Shown here: piece by piece, positions 51,440-60,319 of the stretch | How positions within the stretch are numbered: the first letter of the stretch is position 1 | Layout of the letters: every line of letters begins with the position of its first letter | Assembly (NCBI GenBank): GCA_029268065.1 | Contig: JAJUHC010000001.1 | Span: 124,001 to 188,000 of the forward strand | Origin: Clostridiales bacterium | GTDB taxonomy: Bacteria > Bacillota > Clostridia > Oscillospirales > Oscillospiraceae | Direction of reading: 5' to 3' | DNA: 64,000 bases | Notes under the pieces: model-generated | What the model saw: only the letters and a program-made list of their open reading frames with translations | Told to the model about the DNA's origin: nothing | Database searches by the model: none | Program-made: the position numbers and the translations under genes

Positions 51440-51585
51440 ATGCATGACATAACCTGAACTTCAACAGATTTAACAGGGATTTTTCCCGGATTTGAGGACA
51501 AAGCGGGTTTAACATGTTATTCTTAGCTCAGATAGCACACAAAGCTTACAGATTCTCTACTTATTCCTCTCTTACATAGTCACGA

Positions 51586-51624
51586 AAAAGCGGAGCCGTC
51601 GGTTTGGCCGGCGGCTCCGCTTTT
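51586..51624. terminator. Bidirectional terminator
   Basis: 17-bp stem with one G-T pair (51586-51602 with 51608-51624), A-tract before and T-tract after; serves both the M56 gene and the small minus-strand gene. Confidence 0.8.
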
Positions 51625-51838
51625 ACTCTTTTTCTTCCAGCAGGCTTTGAACTCTCTCTATGTCGGCCTTGATGCCGTCGAGCTCGTTTTTGTATTTTGT
51701 GACGTAACGGCTTGAAAGATGCAGATTCTGCTGCCCCAGAATGATCATCCGCTCCTCCTCAACTTCCTCGAAGAGGTCCTTAAGCTCCTTAAGCTTTGCC
51801 TCAAGCTCGGCCCTGCTCAAATTTTCAAACTTGGCCAT
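51623..51838 (-). CDS. Small coiled-coil protein
   Basis: About 71 residues, heptad-patterned, rich in Leu/Glu/Lys, no known motif. ATG at 51838 has TTTGGAGG 5 bases upstream. Unrecognised. Confidence 0.65.
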   Translation of the reverse strand: MAKFENLSRAELEAKLKELKDLFEEVEEERMIILGQQNLHLSSRYVTKYKNELDGIKADIERVQSLLEEKE

Positions 51839-51957
51839 GCAGTCCTCCAAAATATAATATTTGCTATATTCTATCTCAAAACACGGCATGCGTCAACATG
51901 GCGTCATACGGCGGGTGAAAAACTATGTAAAGGCAGCAAACCGGACATGCGGCCGCC

Positions 51958-53565
51958 TCAATGCTTTTTCCCAATCATTATGGTATACAGAAGCCACGCG
52001 CTCAGTATCAGCGACGCGGTGTAGCCGAATACTCCGAGAAGAGGTATGCCGAGCAGCTTCGGCTTCATATCGGTAAGACATAAAAGACTGGAGCCGATGA
52101 GGATCGCGGCGTTGAGTATGCAGATTATGAGCCTGTTTACCATGGAATTAATCCTGGAAAGCGGTTCTTCCGAGCCGATAAGCTCTATATTCAGCTTCCC
52201 CTGTCCGCGCGAGGCGAGCCTCAGGGCTTCGGAGAGGTTTGTGGAAAGCTCGGCGGTTCTGCCGCCTATGCCCAGAAGAAGGGCCTTTGCCTTATCAAGC
52301 TCCTTAAATATGTCGAATTCGTCGATGAGCGTTTGTGAGGTCACATCGGTGAAAATGCTCACCACATTAGTTTCGGGATCGAGCCTGCTTATTACTCCCT
52401 CGATCGTAATTATGCCGCGGCTCAGCATCGCGATGCCGGGCGGCATGCTGAGACCGTTTGAGCGCGCGATGCCGATGAGATCTCGCATTACCTCGCTTAT
52501 GTTTATGCTTCCGAGTTCCAGTGAGCCGTATCTTGAGAGCATGCCGTCCAGATCGTCGGTAAGGCGGCTGTGATTTATTTTGCCGGAATGCCTGCTTATG
52601 CCTAAAACGGCCGCTTTAAGGCCGTAAACGTCGCCCGCTGCAACCGCTATTATGGCCTTTTTGAAAAGCTCACGGTCGCGGGGGGAAAGAGTACCCGTCA
52701 TCCCGAGATCGAGCCAGACGATTTTGCCGTCTTTCACCAGTATGTTTCCCGGATGGGGGTCCGCATGGAAAAAGCCGTCGTCCAAAACCTGCTTCACATA
52801 TGAGGAGGCGAGCCTTCTCGCAAGCTCCCTTAGGTCGAAGCCGGCCTCGGTGAGAGCGAGGTTTTCGTCTATCCTGACGCCCTCTATTTTCTCCATGCAC
52901 AGGACCCTTGAGGTGGTCAGCTCCCACTCCACACGGGGAAATTCAGCAAAATCAAGGTTGTTGAGCTCGTTGAATCTTTTTATGTGCTCGGCCTCGGCCA
53001 GAAAGTCCAATTCCTGCTTTGCGACGGACCACATCTCGTTCAGGACGCCCCCGAAATCTATTACGTCGCCGGTCCTGACGGCGATTTTCGCAACGGACGC
53101 CGCCTTGTGCATGAGCTTAATGTCCTGGTCCATGCGCTCGTATATTCCCGGGCGCTGAACCTTAAGCACGACGCTGCGCCCGTCCCTCAGAACGGCGGCG
53201 TGCGCCTGCGCTATCGAAGCGGAGCCGAGAGGGGTTTCGTCGATAAATCTGAAAATCTCAGTGTAGTCCCGTCCGTACTCGCGTTCCAGAACCTGTCTCA
53301 CATCCTCAAAATCCATGGGTCGGACCGCGCTTCTCAAAAGCGCAAGCTCGCGGCAGTATTCGTCGGGCAGCATGTCTGGGCGCGAGGACATAAGCTGACC
53401 GAGCTTTACAAACGTCGGCCCGAGATCCTCAAGGATATGGCGCAGTTTTTCGGGCGTTAAACCGCGAATGAGGTTGTAACGCCCGAAAACTTCAATTATT
53501 TCTTTCAGCCTCTCGGCGGAGGAACCTTCCTTAGCCCTGCTCTCCCTTGTCGTCATTATCATCAT
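51958..53565 (-). CDS. UbiB/AarF/ABC1 family atypical kinase
   Basis: 535 residues. KxGQ segment (VKLGQLMSSRPDML), alanine-rich ATP loop (GSASIAQAHAAV), VVLKVQRPG lysine, catalytic HADPHPGN and DLG (WLDLGMTG), and two C-terminal hydrophobic helices: the full UbiB set. Family members act as ATPases/kinases in membrane lipid or quinone metabolism. Start overlaps the phasin-like stop; several ATGs between 53565 and 53556 are possible. Confidence 0.88.
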   Translation of the reverse strand: MMIMTTRESRAKEGSSAERLKEIIEVFGRYNLIRGLTPEKLRHILEDLGPTFVKLGQLMSSRPDMLPDEYCRELALLRSAVRPMDFEDVRQVLEREYGRDYTEIFRFIDETPLGSASIAQAHAAVLRDGRSVVLKVQRPGIYERMDQDIKLMHKAASVAKIAVRTGDVIDFGGVLNEMWSVAKQELDFLAEAEHIKRFNELNNLDFAEFPRVEWELTTSRVLCMEKIEGVRIDENLALTEAGFDLRELARRLASSYVKQVLDDGFFHADPHPGNILVKDGKIVWLDLGMTGTLSPRDRELFKKAIIAVAAGDVYGLKAAVLGISRHSGKINHSRLTDDLDGMLSRYGSLELGSINISEVMRDLIGIARSNGLSMPPGIAMLSRGIITIEGVISRLDPETNVVSIFTDVTSQTLIDEFDIFKELDKAKALLLGIGGRTAELSTNLSEALRLASRGQGKLNIELIGSEEPLSRINSMVNRLIICILNAAILIGSSLLCLTDMKPKLLGIPLLGVFGYTASLILSAWLLYTIMIGKKH

Positions 53566-54037
53566 CTTTCGTCAAGTTGTCGTAGAGTTCTTCTATCCTG
53601 CACTTTATGACCTCAAACTCATCCTTGCTGAGCTTTTCGATTTTGGACAGGATTTCCTCCGCCTCAGACTTGACCTCAACCTTGGCGTCATCGACCTTAT
53701 CCTCCAGCTCCGAGAGCTTTGCCTTAAGATTTTCTATCTCTTCCTTCGTAAGCTTTTCCAGAGATTCCATGACCTTTTTCACGCTTTCGGATGCGGCGGC
53801 TTTTTTGCGCCTGAGCTCCTCGCTGAGCGCTTTGCCCTTTTCAATTGCCTCTTCGCCCTTCTTTGAAAGGATTTCAACGGCCTCCTCGCCCTTCTTGGAA
53901 AGCGTTTCGACGTACTGACCGCTGTTCTTTGCGAATTTCTCAGCTGCCTTTCCCACCGCGTCGGCAGTCACGGCGGCTATTCCAACGCCGGCATAGATAG
54001 CTTTTTTGAGCCCGTCGTTCAATTTGTTCTCAGACAT
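53531..54037 (-). CDS. Phasin-like amphipathic protein
   Basis: About 168 residues. A short hydrophobic N-terminal segment (AIYAGVGIAAVTADAVG) is followed by repeated amphipathic helices (LSKKGEEAVE/LSKKGEEAIE; VMESLEKLTKEEIENLK; ILSKIEKLSKDEFEVIK) like polyhydroxyalkanoate granule or apolipoprotein-like phasins. ATG at 54037 has AAAGGAGAG 6 bases upstream. Overlaps the UbiB gene by 35 bases, so the two are coupled. No phaC is in the window, so another membrane-surface role is possible. Confidence 0.6.
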   Translation of the reverse strand: MSENKLNDGLKKAIYAGVGIAAVTADAVGKAAEKFAKNSGQYVETLSKKGEEAVEILSKKGEEAIEKGKALSEELRRKKAAASESVKKVMESLEKLTKEEIENLKAKLSELEDKVDDAKVEVKSEAEEILSKIEKLSKDEFEVIKCRIEELYDNLTKDDDNDDKGEQG

Positions 54038-54111
54038 TTTCAACTCTCCTTTAATATTCTATATTATTATTATGCGGAATTTATCTGTTAGCAACAAAAA
54101 CTGCGAAAGAA

Positions 54112-54711
54112 TCAATCATAAACGGTCTTCAGCTTGAAAATCATATCGTCGGCCTTCTGCTTCAGCATACAGCTCTGATAAGCGGTAAGCATGATAAACA
54201 CAACTTCCTTGATTTTCGCCTTGTCACCCTCCTTTTTTTCCAGGCTCCTGATTATCTCCTCTCCCGCGGCCCTGTCATAAGCCTCAAGGTCGCCCGGCTT
54301 TGCGCCCTTCGTTTTGATTACGGAGTCGTTAAAGATTACAAGCAGCTCTTTTTCCGTGAGAGAGCCCTTTGAAAAGGAGCTCACGCAGTCGAGCAGGAGC
54401 TTTATGTCGTCAAGCTCGAGCACCCTGCGCAGGGAATTGAAAATCAGTATCCTCGCGACCTGGTTTTCGTCGTAGAACCTGCCCTTGCGCGGCGGATCGA
54501 CATAGTTCCGCTTGACCCAGTTTTGTATTGTTTCCCTCGTCAGATTGTCGGCTATGTGCGTAATCTGAGAGAGCAGAAGGCCGGAGCCGAAGCCCAGAAA
54601 GGGGGAGAGAATATTGCCCACACCGCTGAAAATGGAGCCGATAAAGCCGCCTATCTTTATGTTCGTCCCCGGGATAGTAAACTTATTATCTTCCATTTGC
54701 GCCACCATCAT
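54112..54711 (-). CDS. DUF1836 HTH-like protein
   Basis: 199 residues. A glycine-rich hydrophobic N-terminus (GGFIGSIFSGVGNILSPFLG) precedes a MerR-like helix-turn-helix (LTRETIQNWVKRNYVDPP, then FYDENQVARI) of DUF1836. Heads the operon with the phasin-like and UbiB genes; start may be 54711, 54708 or 54696. Confidence 0.75.
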   Translation of the reverse strand: MMVAQMEDNKFTIPGTNIKIGGFIGSIFSGVGNILSPFLGFGSGLLLSQITHIADNLTRETIQNWVKRNYVDPPRKGRFYDENQVARILIFNSLRRVLELDDIKLLLDCVSSFSKGSLTEKELLVIFNDSVIKTKGAKPGDLEAYDRAAGEEIIRSLEKKEGDKAKIKEVVFIMLTAYQSCMLKQKADDMIFKLKTVYD

Positions 54712-54729
54712 ACCTTTTATTCTTGGTTA

Positions 54730-54758
54730 ACCATATCATAAGTTCATTTGACTGTCAA
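54730..54758 (-). promoter_or_regulatory. Promoter of the DUF1836 operon
   Basis: On the minus strand TTGACA and TATGGT are 17 bases apart; a TGGTTAACCA palindrome (54724-54733) overlaps the -10 and could be an operator. Confidence 0.65.
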
Positions 54759-54819
54759 TAATGGTTATCGATATTTTACAAATCGTACATAATTACCGAA
54801 TAAGTGTGAAAACTTTGTG

Positions 54820-54848
54820 TTGTAAGCGAAGCACTTTTCCGCTATAAT
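54820..54848 (+). promoter_or_regulatory. Promoter of the EFR1 gene
   Basis: TTGTAA and TATAAT separated by 17 bases; leader of about 165 bases before the ATG, without a recognised element. Confidence 0.6.
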
Positions 54849-55017
54849 GGCCGCATAGGGATTGTATCATTCGGGCGTGCCGCTGCGCCTATTGCGCGCG
54901 CTCAAAATCAGGGCTTGCCGCCGGCCTGCGGAAGGCGGCGGAGCGGTATGCGGATCCGCCGAACCCGCCGATTGGGAAGGAACTCCGTATACGCGCGAGA
55001 TAACCGGGGGGATATCT

Positions 55018-55779
55018 ATGGTTATTTACTATTCAGGGACGGGCAACAGCCGCTATATTGCCGAGCTTCTGGCGGTGCGTCTGGGAGACGAGCTTGTCTG
55101 CGCGAACGATTATATAAAGGCCGAAAAAAGGGGAGAATTCTGCTCGGAGAAGCCCTACGTATTCGTCTTTCCCACCTACGCGTGGCGCGTTCCCCGCGTT
55201 TTTGAGGATTTCTACACACAGGGCGCCTTCACAGGCAACACAAAGGCCTATTTTGTCATGACCTGCGGCGACAGCATAGGCAGCGCGGGCTATTTTCTTG
55301 AAAAGCTCTGCCAGATGCAGCTCATGTCCTATATGGGGGTATACGAGGTGAGGATGCCCGAAAATTACGTCGCCCGCTTCAGGGTGCCGAGCAAGGAAGA
55401 GCAGGAGAAGATAATAGCGGCTGCGGAGAGAAAGATACCGATAATCTCAAAATACATAAGGGAGCAGGAGGATTTCCCGAAGCCGGACGGAAAGCAGGCG
55501 GCGGCTTTTACGACTCAGGTTATAACTCCGGTATTTTATCTTTTCGGGGTGAAGGACAAGGGCTTCCGTTCAACCGACAGATGCACCGGCTGCGGCGAGT
55601 GCGTGAGGCTCTGTCCGCTGAACAACATTACTTTGAAGGAAGGAAGACCGGCATACAGAGGCAACTGCACCCACTGCATGGCGTGCATTTCCGGCTGCCC
55701 GGCCGAAGCCATCGAGTATAAGAGGAGGACCGTCGGAAAACCCAGATATTATCTCAGAAAGACCGCTCTTCCGCAGTAA
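55018..55779 (+). CDS. EFR1 family flavodoxin-ferredoxin
   Basis: About 253 residues. Flavodoxin-like N-terminus (YYSGTGNSRYIAE, FMN phosphate loop) and two C-terminal 4Fe-4S clusters (CTGCGECVRLCP, CTHCMACISGCP). Acts as a small electron carrier in anaerobes. ATG at 55018 with a G-rich site upstream; longer in-frame starts add unrelated residues. Confidence 0.88.
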   Translation: MVIYYSGTGNSRYIAELLAVRLGDELVCANDYIKAEKRGEFCSEKPYVFVFPTYAWRVPRVFEDFYTQGAFTGNTKAYFVMTCGDSIGSAGYFLEKLCQMQLMSYMGVYEVRMPENYVARFRVPSKEEQEKIIAAAERKIPIISKYIREQEDFPKPDGKQAAAFTTQVITPVFYLFGVKDKGFRSTDRCTGCGECVRLCPLNNITLKEGRPAYRGNCTHCMACISGCPAEAIEYKRRTVGKPRYYLRKTALPQ

Positions 55780-55849
55780 GGCGGGGACGGAGAAAAGCGG
55801 CATCGTGCGGCGCAGGTTTTGGGCGCGGTAAGATGCTTTCAGCGGAATT

Positions 55850-55885
55850 AAAGCCGAACGCCGGTGACTCTGCGTTCGGCTTTTT
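55850..55885 (+). terminator. Intrinsic terminator
   Basis: 12-bp perfect stem (55850-55861 with 55872-55883), then TTTTT. Confidence 0.8.
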
Positions 55886-55946
55886 GAATGCGGGAGAGAG
55901 CTCCAAGGATATAAATATTAAAAATTGGTAAAATTTAAATTAACAC

Positions 55947-55976
55947 TTGAAATATCGCTTCCAAAAGATGTATACT
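55947..55976 (+). promoter_or_regulatory. Promoter of the hydrolase-GNAT operon
   Basis: TTGAAA and TATACT separated by 18 bases, about 75 bases before the ATG. Confidence 0.6.
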
Positions 55977-56051
55977 GTTCCAGCAGCTTGCAACGCAACC
56001 GCGAAAATGTAAAAAACAAGATAAAAAATCGGTTTTTAAGGGGGGCTGGAA

Positions 56052-57299
56052 ATGATTAGGAAAGCTATTAAGGGAAAAAAAGGATATGAAATTCCTTGCC
56101 AGATCAATATAGGCGGGGATGAGAAGAGGGTTGTGCTGATATGCCATGGTTTCGGCGGAAGCAAGGATCTGAGAGCCGCCGCGGCTTTTTCGAGGCTGCC
56201 GGCCGAATACGGCATAGGCACCGTATGCTTTGACTTTCCGGCTCACGGAGAAAGCCCGGCGGACGCAAGAAAGCTCCGGGTCGAAAATTGCGTCAGCGAC
56301 CTTGAGACCGTTGAGGAATACGCAAGAGCGCTTGTGCCCGAGGCGGAAATAGTGTATTTTGCCACCAGCTTCGGCGCTTACATAACCCTTGTTTACCTTA
56401 CCGCAAACGTAAAAATGGGCTGCAGGGCTTTTCTCAGAAGCGCGGCGCTTAATATGCCGGAGGTGCTGAAGCGTAATTTTATGCCGGAGGGCGCAAGGCC
56501 GGATCGTGACGGGCTGATAGAACTCAGCGTGCCTGTCATAGGCACGGTAAAGGTAACGCCGGAATTCGTCGGAGAGCTTGAAAAATACGACGTGTTCAAG
56601 CTCTGGCGTCCCGGAACCGCGTCGCTTGCCATGATTCACGGAAGCGCCGACGATGTGTGCGACATCTCCAGCGCGCGGCGCTTTGCCGAGCTGACGGGGG
56701 CGTCCCTCATCGAGATCGAGGGAGCGGGGCACTTCGGGTACCCGGGCGGGATCGAGCGCGCGGTGATGGAAGCCGTGGCCTTCTTCCAGAGCGACACGCT
56801 GGAGGACTTGACGATTAGGAAAATCGACGAGTCTGAAGCAGGGGAGGCCCTCCGCGTCGTCTGGGAAATTTTCATGGAGCGTCTTGCGCCCAAATGCTCC
56901 ATCGATACGGCGATATGCCTGAGAAGGCTTCTGGAGGAGGAGGCGTCGTCCGACAATATTGCGTTGTACGGGGCCTTCCACGAGGGCAGGCTGTTTGGAG
57001 CCGCGGTAATGAAGAAGGATCTCAGCCATATGTACCTTTTGCTCGTGAGAAGAAAATATGTCGGCTACGGAGTGACCCGCATGTTGCTCGATGCCGTTCT
57101 CAAGGATAGCTCAGCGGACAGGATAACGCTGAATGCAGTTCCGTTTTCAGCGGATATGTACCGCAGCCTCGGCTTCGTTTCAGCGGCGCATACCGCTCCC
57201 TGCGGCGGCTTAAAGCTCGTACCGATGCAATATATAATCCGCCGCGAATCCGGTTTGGCGACTGCCGGCAACAACATGAATCTGAGCTTTTGCTCATAG
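56052..57299 (+). CDS. Alpha/beta hydrolase fused to GNAT acetyltransferase
   Basis: 415 residues. Hydrolase part (about 1-255): CHGFGGSKD oxyanion loop, FDFPAHGES, nucleophile elbow FATSFGAY (Ser), HGSADDVC acid, GAGHFGYPG His. GNAT part (about 258-395): motif A pyrophosphate loop RRKYVGYGVTR and a late YRSLGF. The two halves are separate full domains. The GNAT part is a paralogue of genes 57353 and 58731. Substrates unknown; a combined deacylase/acetylase on one small molecule is conceivable. Confidence 0.8.
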   Translation: MIRKAIKGKKGYEIPCQINIGGDEKRVVLICHGFGGSKDLRAAAAFSRLPAEYGIGTVCFDFPAHGESPADARKLRVENCVSDLETVEEYARALVPEAEIVYFATSFGAYITLVYLTANVKMGCRAFLRSAALNMPEVLKRNFMPEGARPDRDGLIELSVPVIGTVKVTPEFVGELEKYDVFKLWRPGTASLAMIHGSADDVCDISSARRFAELTGASLIEIEGAGHFGYPGGIERAVMEAVAFFQSDTLEDLTIRKIDESEAGEALRVVWEIFMERLAPKCSIDTAICLRRLLEEEASSDNIALYGAFHEGRLFGAAVMKKDLSHMYLLLVRRKYVGYGVTRMLLDAVLKDSSADRITLNAVPFSADMYRSLGFVSAAHTAPCGGLKLVPMQYIIRRESGLATAGNNMNLSFCS

Positions 57300-57314
57300 A
57301 TATGATCATTGGGG

Positions 57315-57336
57315 ACGGCGTGGCATGCCACGCCGT
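57315..57336. repeat. 22-base perfect palindrome
   Basis: ACGGCGTGGCA followed directly by its complement, no loop, between the fusion gene and the next GNAT gene. It overlaps no obvious promoter. Confidence 0.8.
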
Positions 57337-57352
57337 TCATGGTAAGAAAAGA

Positions 57353-57838
57353 ATGATGGTTGTAAAAATTGAAAAGCGGGACATACCCTCGGTCATAAAC
57401 GGAATTTGGGATATTTTTTTGAAGTACGAGGCGCGCAAAGCCAGCATAGAAGGCGTCATACAATTCCGAAAGCGTCTGAACAATGAGCTTTTCGCCGGGA
57501 ATCTTGCCGTCTTTGGAGCTTTTGAAGCCGGTAAGCTGGTGGGAGGTGTCGTAACAAACAAAGACGGCAGCCGTGTCATTATTCTCGTTTCGGATAAGAA
57601 ATGCGGCATTGAGAAGCTGGAGGATAAGTTGTTCGATGCCGTTCTCCGGGAAAGCTCCGGCGATACGATTACCGCCATTGCGGCGGAGTTTGCCGCTGAT
57701 ACCCTGAGAAAGCTGGGCTTTGAGACGTCTGGCAAGACAATAAACCCCTGCGGGATACCTCTGGTTCAAATGGTCTACCAAAAGAAACCGAAAAAGGAGC
57801 TGTGTTCCGCCCTGGGAGGTAAAACGGATGAAGTATGA
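57353..57838 (+). CDS. GNAT-like protein with degenerate acetyl-CoA loop
   Basis: About 161 residues, paralogous to the GNAT half of the fusion (shared FGAFEAGKLVGGV and GDTIT). The acetyl-CoA loop has lost its GxG (CGIEKLED), so it may be inactive or bind another ligand. ATG at 57353; adjacent ATG at 57356 possible. Confidence 0.6.
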   Translation: MMVVKIEKRDIPSVINGIWDIFLKYEARKASIEGVIQFRKRLNNELFAGNLAVFGAFEAGKLVGGVVTNKDGSRVIILVSDKKCGIEKLEDKLFDAVLRESSGDTITAIAAEFAADTLRKLGFETSGKTINPCGIPLVQMVYQKKPKKELCSALGGKTDEV

Positions 57839-58226
57839 GTGGCTCTGCAAATATCTCATGAGCAAGCGGGGGGCTGTGCGGGATTACAAGATTGAGTGGC
57901 AGTGGGAGAGGTATCTGGTCGCCGGCAGGATGTTTGCGGCAATCTGCACCCCGGACCCTAAGTACAAGCCTCACGACGGGCGCAGTATGGTCATACTCAA
58001 ATGCGATCCGCTTCTAGCGGAGATTTTCAGAAAGGAGTATGCTGACGTTGTGCCCGGCTTCTACATGGATAAACGCAGCTGGAATTCGGTTTATCTGGAC
58101 GGCGAGGTGCCGGACGAAACCCTGAAGGACATGTGCGACATGTCCTATAAGCTTGTTTTCGAGAAGCTGACAAAAAGGGAGCAAAGAGAAGTTTTGGCTG
58201 AAGGGCGGCAACAGGGTATAAGATAA
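57828..58226 (+). CDS. MmcQ/YjbR family protein
   Basis: 132 residues of the CyaY-like MmcQ/YjbR fold, with DYKIEWQWERYLVAGRMFA, LKCDP and PGFYMDKRSWNSVYLDG as family marks. Often annotated DNA-binding; role unclear. Overlaps the GNAT-like gene by 11 bases and the next gene by one. Confidence 0.85.
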   Translation: MKYEWLCKYLMSKRGAVRDYKIEWQWERYLVAGRMFAAICTPDPKYKPHDGRSMVILKCDPLLAEIFRKEYADVVPGFYMDKRSWNSVYLDGEVPDETLKDMCDMSYKLVFEKLTKREQREVLAEGRQQGIR

Positions 58227-58750
58227 TGACGATACGCGATATGAAAGCCGAAGAGGCGGACGAAGTAAGCCGCATTTACGCGCTGAGCTGGAAGAAAGCG
58301 TACAGGGGCATAGTGCCGGACGCTTATCTGGACGGGCTGCCGGAACTGAGGTGGTCGGCCATTCTCTCGAAAGATTCTTCAAGATCGTTTGTCCTTCTTG
58401 AAGGAAGCGAATACATTGGAACCGCCTCCATAAACGTATACTGCGGCGAAGATGCCAAGGACTCGGGGGAGATCCGCTCCATATACTTAAAGCCGGAGTA
58501 TATGGGAAAAGGTTATGGAAAGGCGCTTTTCGCCCATTGCTTAAGCAAGCTGTCGGAATCCGGCTGCAGCGGGGCTTTTCTATGGACGTTTGAAGGGAAT
58601 TTGAGGGCAAGGGCGTTTTATGAAGGCTTTGGATTCACGCCGGACGGACAGAAAAAGCATATTGGGATCGGCGGTGAAGGTATTGCCGCAATCAGGTATG
58701 TTTGTCGATTTGGAGAGGATTGTTTGAAGAATGCTGGTAAGGATACTTGA
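58226..58750 (+). CDS. GNAT N-acetyltransferase
   Basis: 174 residues. SWKKAYRGIVPDAYLDGL at the N-terminus and motif A (KPEYMGKGYGKALF) with an intact G-x-G. A different subfamily from the three paralogues around it. Translationally coupled (TAATG). Confidence 0.88.
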   Translation: MTIRDMKAEEADEVSRIYALSWKKAYRGIVPDAYLDGLPELRWSAILSKDSSRSFVLLEGSEYIGTASINVYCGEDAKDSGEIRSIYLKPEYMGKGYGKALFAHCLSKLSESGCSGAFLWTFEGNLRARAFYEGFGFTPDGQKKHIGIGGEGIAAIRYVCRFGEDCLKNAGKDT

Positions 58751-59177
58751 AGAACACGAAGTACCGGAGGCGCTGGCTCTGGTCTGGGAGGTCTTCTCCG
58801 AGTTTGAAGCGCCGGAATACAGCGAAGAAGGCGTTCTGAGCTTCAGGCAGACCTTATTCAGCGAAGAGTTTAAGCAAATAATTGTCATGTACGGCGCTTT
58901 TGAAGGGGATAAGCTCGTCGGAGTCGCGGCGACAAGAAACAGGGGCACGCATATTGCGCTTTTTTTTGTCCTTCCCCAGTATCACAGGCATGGCATAGGC
59001 CGCGCCATGTTCGAAACCATGCTCAGAGACAGCCCATCAGATACGATTACCGTCAACTCCTCGCCCTACGCCGAAAAGATATACAGGTGCCTCGGTTTTG
59101 AAGCCTTATCAAAGGAACAGAACGTGAACGGCGTGAGGTTTATCCCTATGGAGCATAAAGAGGGAGCCGCACCTTAA
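58731..59177 (+). CDS. GNAT N-acetyltransferase, paralogue of the fusion domain
   Basis: 148 residues. YGAFEGDKLVGVAA, full acetyl-CoA loop QYHRHGIGRAMFE, and SDTITVNSSPYAEKIYRCLGF at the end. Third member of the local GNAT subfamily and with the best-kept motif. Overlaps the previous gene by 20 bases. Confidence 0.85.
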   Translation: MLVRILEEHEVPEALALVWEVFSEFEAPEYSEEGVLSFRQTLFSEEFKQIIVMYGAFEGDKLVGVAATRNRGTHIALFFVLPQYHRHGIGRAMFETMLRDSPSDTITVNSSPYAEKIYRCLGFEALSKEQNVNGVRFIPMEHKEGAAP

Positions 59178-59364
59178 TGCAGGACTGAAATTCAGGAGAC
59201 GTACCGACTCTCACCGGAATGCCGGCGCAGGAAACGGGCATCAAGCGGATGGTTCGATATTATGGCAAGCTTGCATCCCTGCCATTGCGGGCAGGACGGT
59301 GCGAAGATACGGCATGCGGAGCAAAGAACTTGATTAATGCCGATAAAAAAGGTTCAAGCGCCAT

Positions 59365-59390
59365 TGCCCCGAGGCTTTCGCCCCGGGGCA
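59365..59390 (+). terminator. Hairpin after the GNAT operon
   Basis: 11-bp stem with one mismatch (59365-59375 with 59380-59390), TTTC loop; only a short T-run further on. Confidence 0.55.
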
Positions 59391-59412
59391 GTAGATTTTG
59401 GCTTGTGATTGT

Positions 59413-59441
59413 TTGACAATGATAGTATAATCAAATATATA
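59413..59441 (+). promoter_or_regulatory. Promoter of uppP-ftsK
   Basis: TTGACA and TATATA with 17-base spacing (TATAAT two bases later at 19), 23 bases before the GTG. Confidence 0.65.
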
Positions 59442-59463
59442 ATGTTCTTACGGAGGATTTACA

Positions 59464-60300
59464 GTGAAGCTTTGGTTTGCAGTTTTTTTGGGTCTTGTTC
59501 AGGGAATCACGGAGTTCCTGCCCGTTTCGAGCTCCGGACACCTTGCGATATTTCAAAATGTGTTCGGCATGACGAACATTGAAAAAAATCATATGCTGTT
59601 TGACGTGCTCCTGCATATGGGGACGCTTGTTTCGGTCTGTATAGTGTACCGCAAAGACATAGCGGATATTATTCGGGCGCTCGCGGGGCTTTTCAGAAAA
59701 ACGGACAGACAAAGCGGAGAAAAGGCGAAATCTCGCCCGGCGGCAAGGCTCATTGTCCTGCTGATAGTCGCGACGCTTCCTCTTTTTGCCGCTGTGCTTT
59801 TGAAGAGCTACGTCGAAAAGCTTTTTGAAAACACCATATTTGTCGGCATGGCGCTCATTGTCACGGGACTTCTCCTTTTCGCCTCGGACAGGGCGACGCG
59901 AGGCCAAAAAAACGAGAAAAACGCAACAATGACGAACGCGCTCTTCGTAGGTATTATGCAGGCCTTCGCAATAGTTCCCGGGCTTTCACGTTCGGGCTCA
60001 ACGATAACCGCAGGCCTTTTTCAGGGCTTTGACCGGGAGTTTGCGGTTAAATTCTCCTTCCTCATGTCCATACCCGCTATTTTGGGGGCAAACGTGCTGA
60101 GCCTTTTTGACGCTTTCTCAGAGGGGGTAAACACGTCGCTGCTGCCGATTTACCTTGCGGGTGTCGCCGCCGCCGCCATATCCGGCTACTTCGCGATAAA
60201 GCTCGTAAGGTACATAGCAAAAAAGGACAGGTTCGGCGGCTTCGCATACTACTGCTGGGCGGTTGGGATTCTTACGATCGTGCTTACGATTATAATATAG
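59464..60300 (+). CDS. uppP: Undecaprenyl-diphosphatase
   Basis: 278 residues, about eight membrane helices. Catalytic motifs GITEFLPVSSSGHL and PGLSRSGSTI are both intact. Recycles undecaprenyl pyrophosphate for wall polymers. GTG start with CGGAGGA upstream. ftsK follows 19 bases later. Confidence 0.93.
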   Translation: MKLWFAVFLGLVQGITEFLPVSSSGHLAIFQNVFGMTNIEKNHMLFDVLLHMGTLVSVCIVYRKDIADIIRALAGLFRKTDRQSGEKAKSRPAARLIVLLIVATLPLFAAVLLKSYVEKLFENTIFVGMALIVTGLLLFASDRATRGQKNEKNATMTNALFVGIMQAFAIVPGLSRSGSTITAGLFQGFDREFAVKFSFLMSIPAILGANVLSLFDAFSEGVNTSLLPIYLAGVAAAAISGYFAIKLVRYIAKKDRFGGFAYYCWAVGILTIVLTIII

Positions 60301-60319
60301 CTCTCAGGGAGTGTATCGA

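Noticed and set aside
55935-57029. 364-residue frame opposite the hydrolase-GNAT fusion
   Set aside because: Covers the promoter and start of the supported gene on the other strand; no motif.
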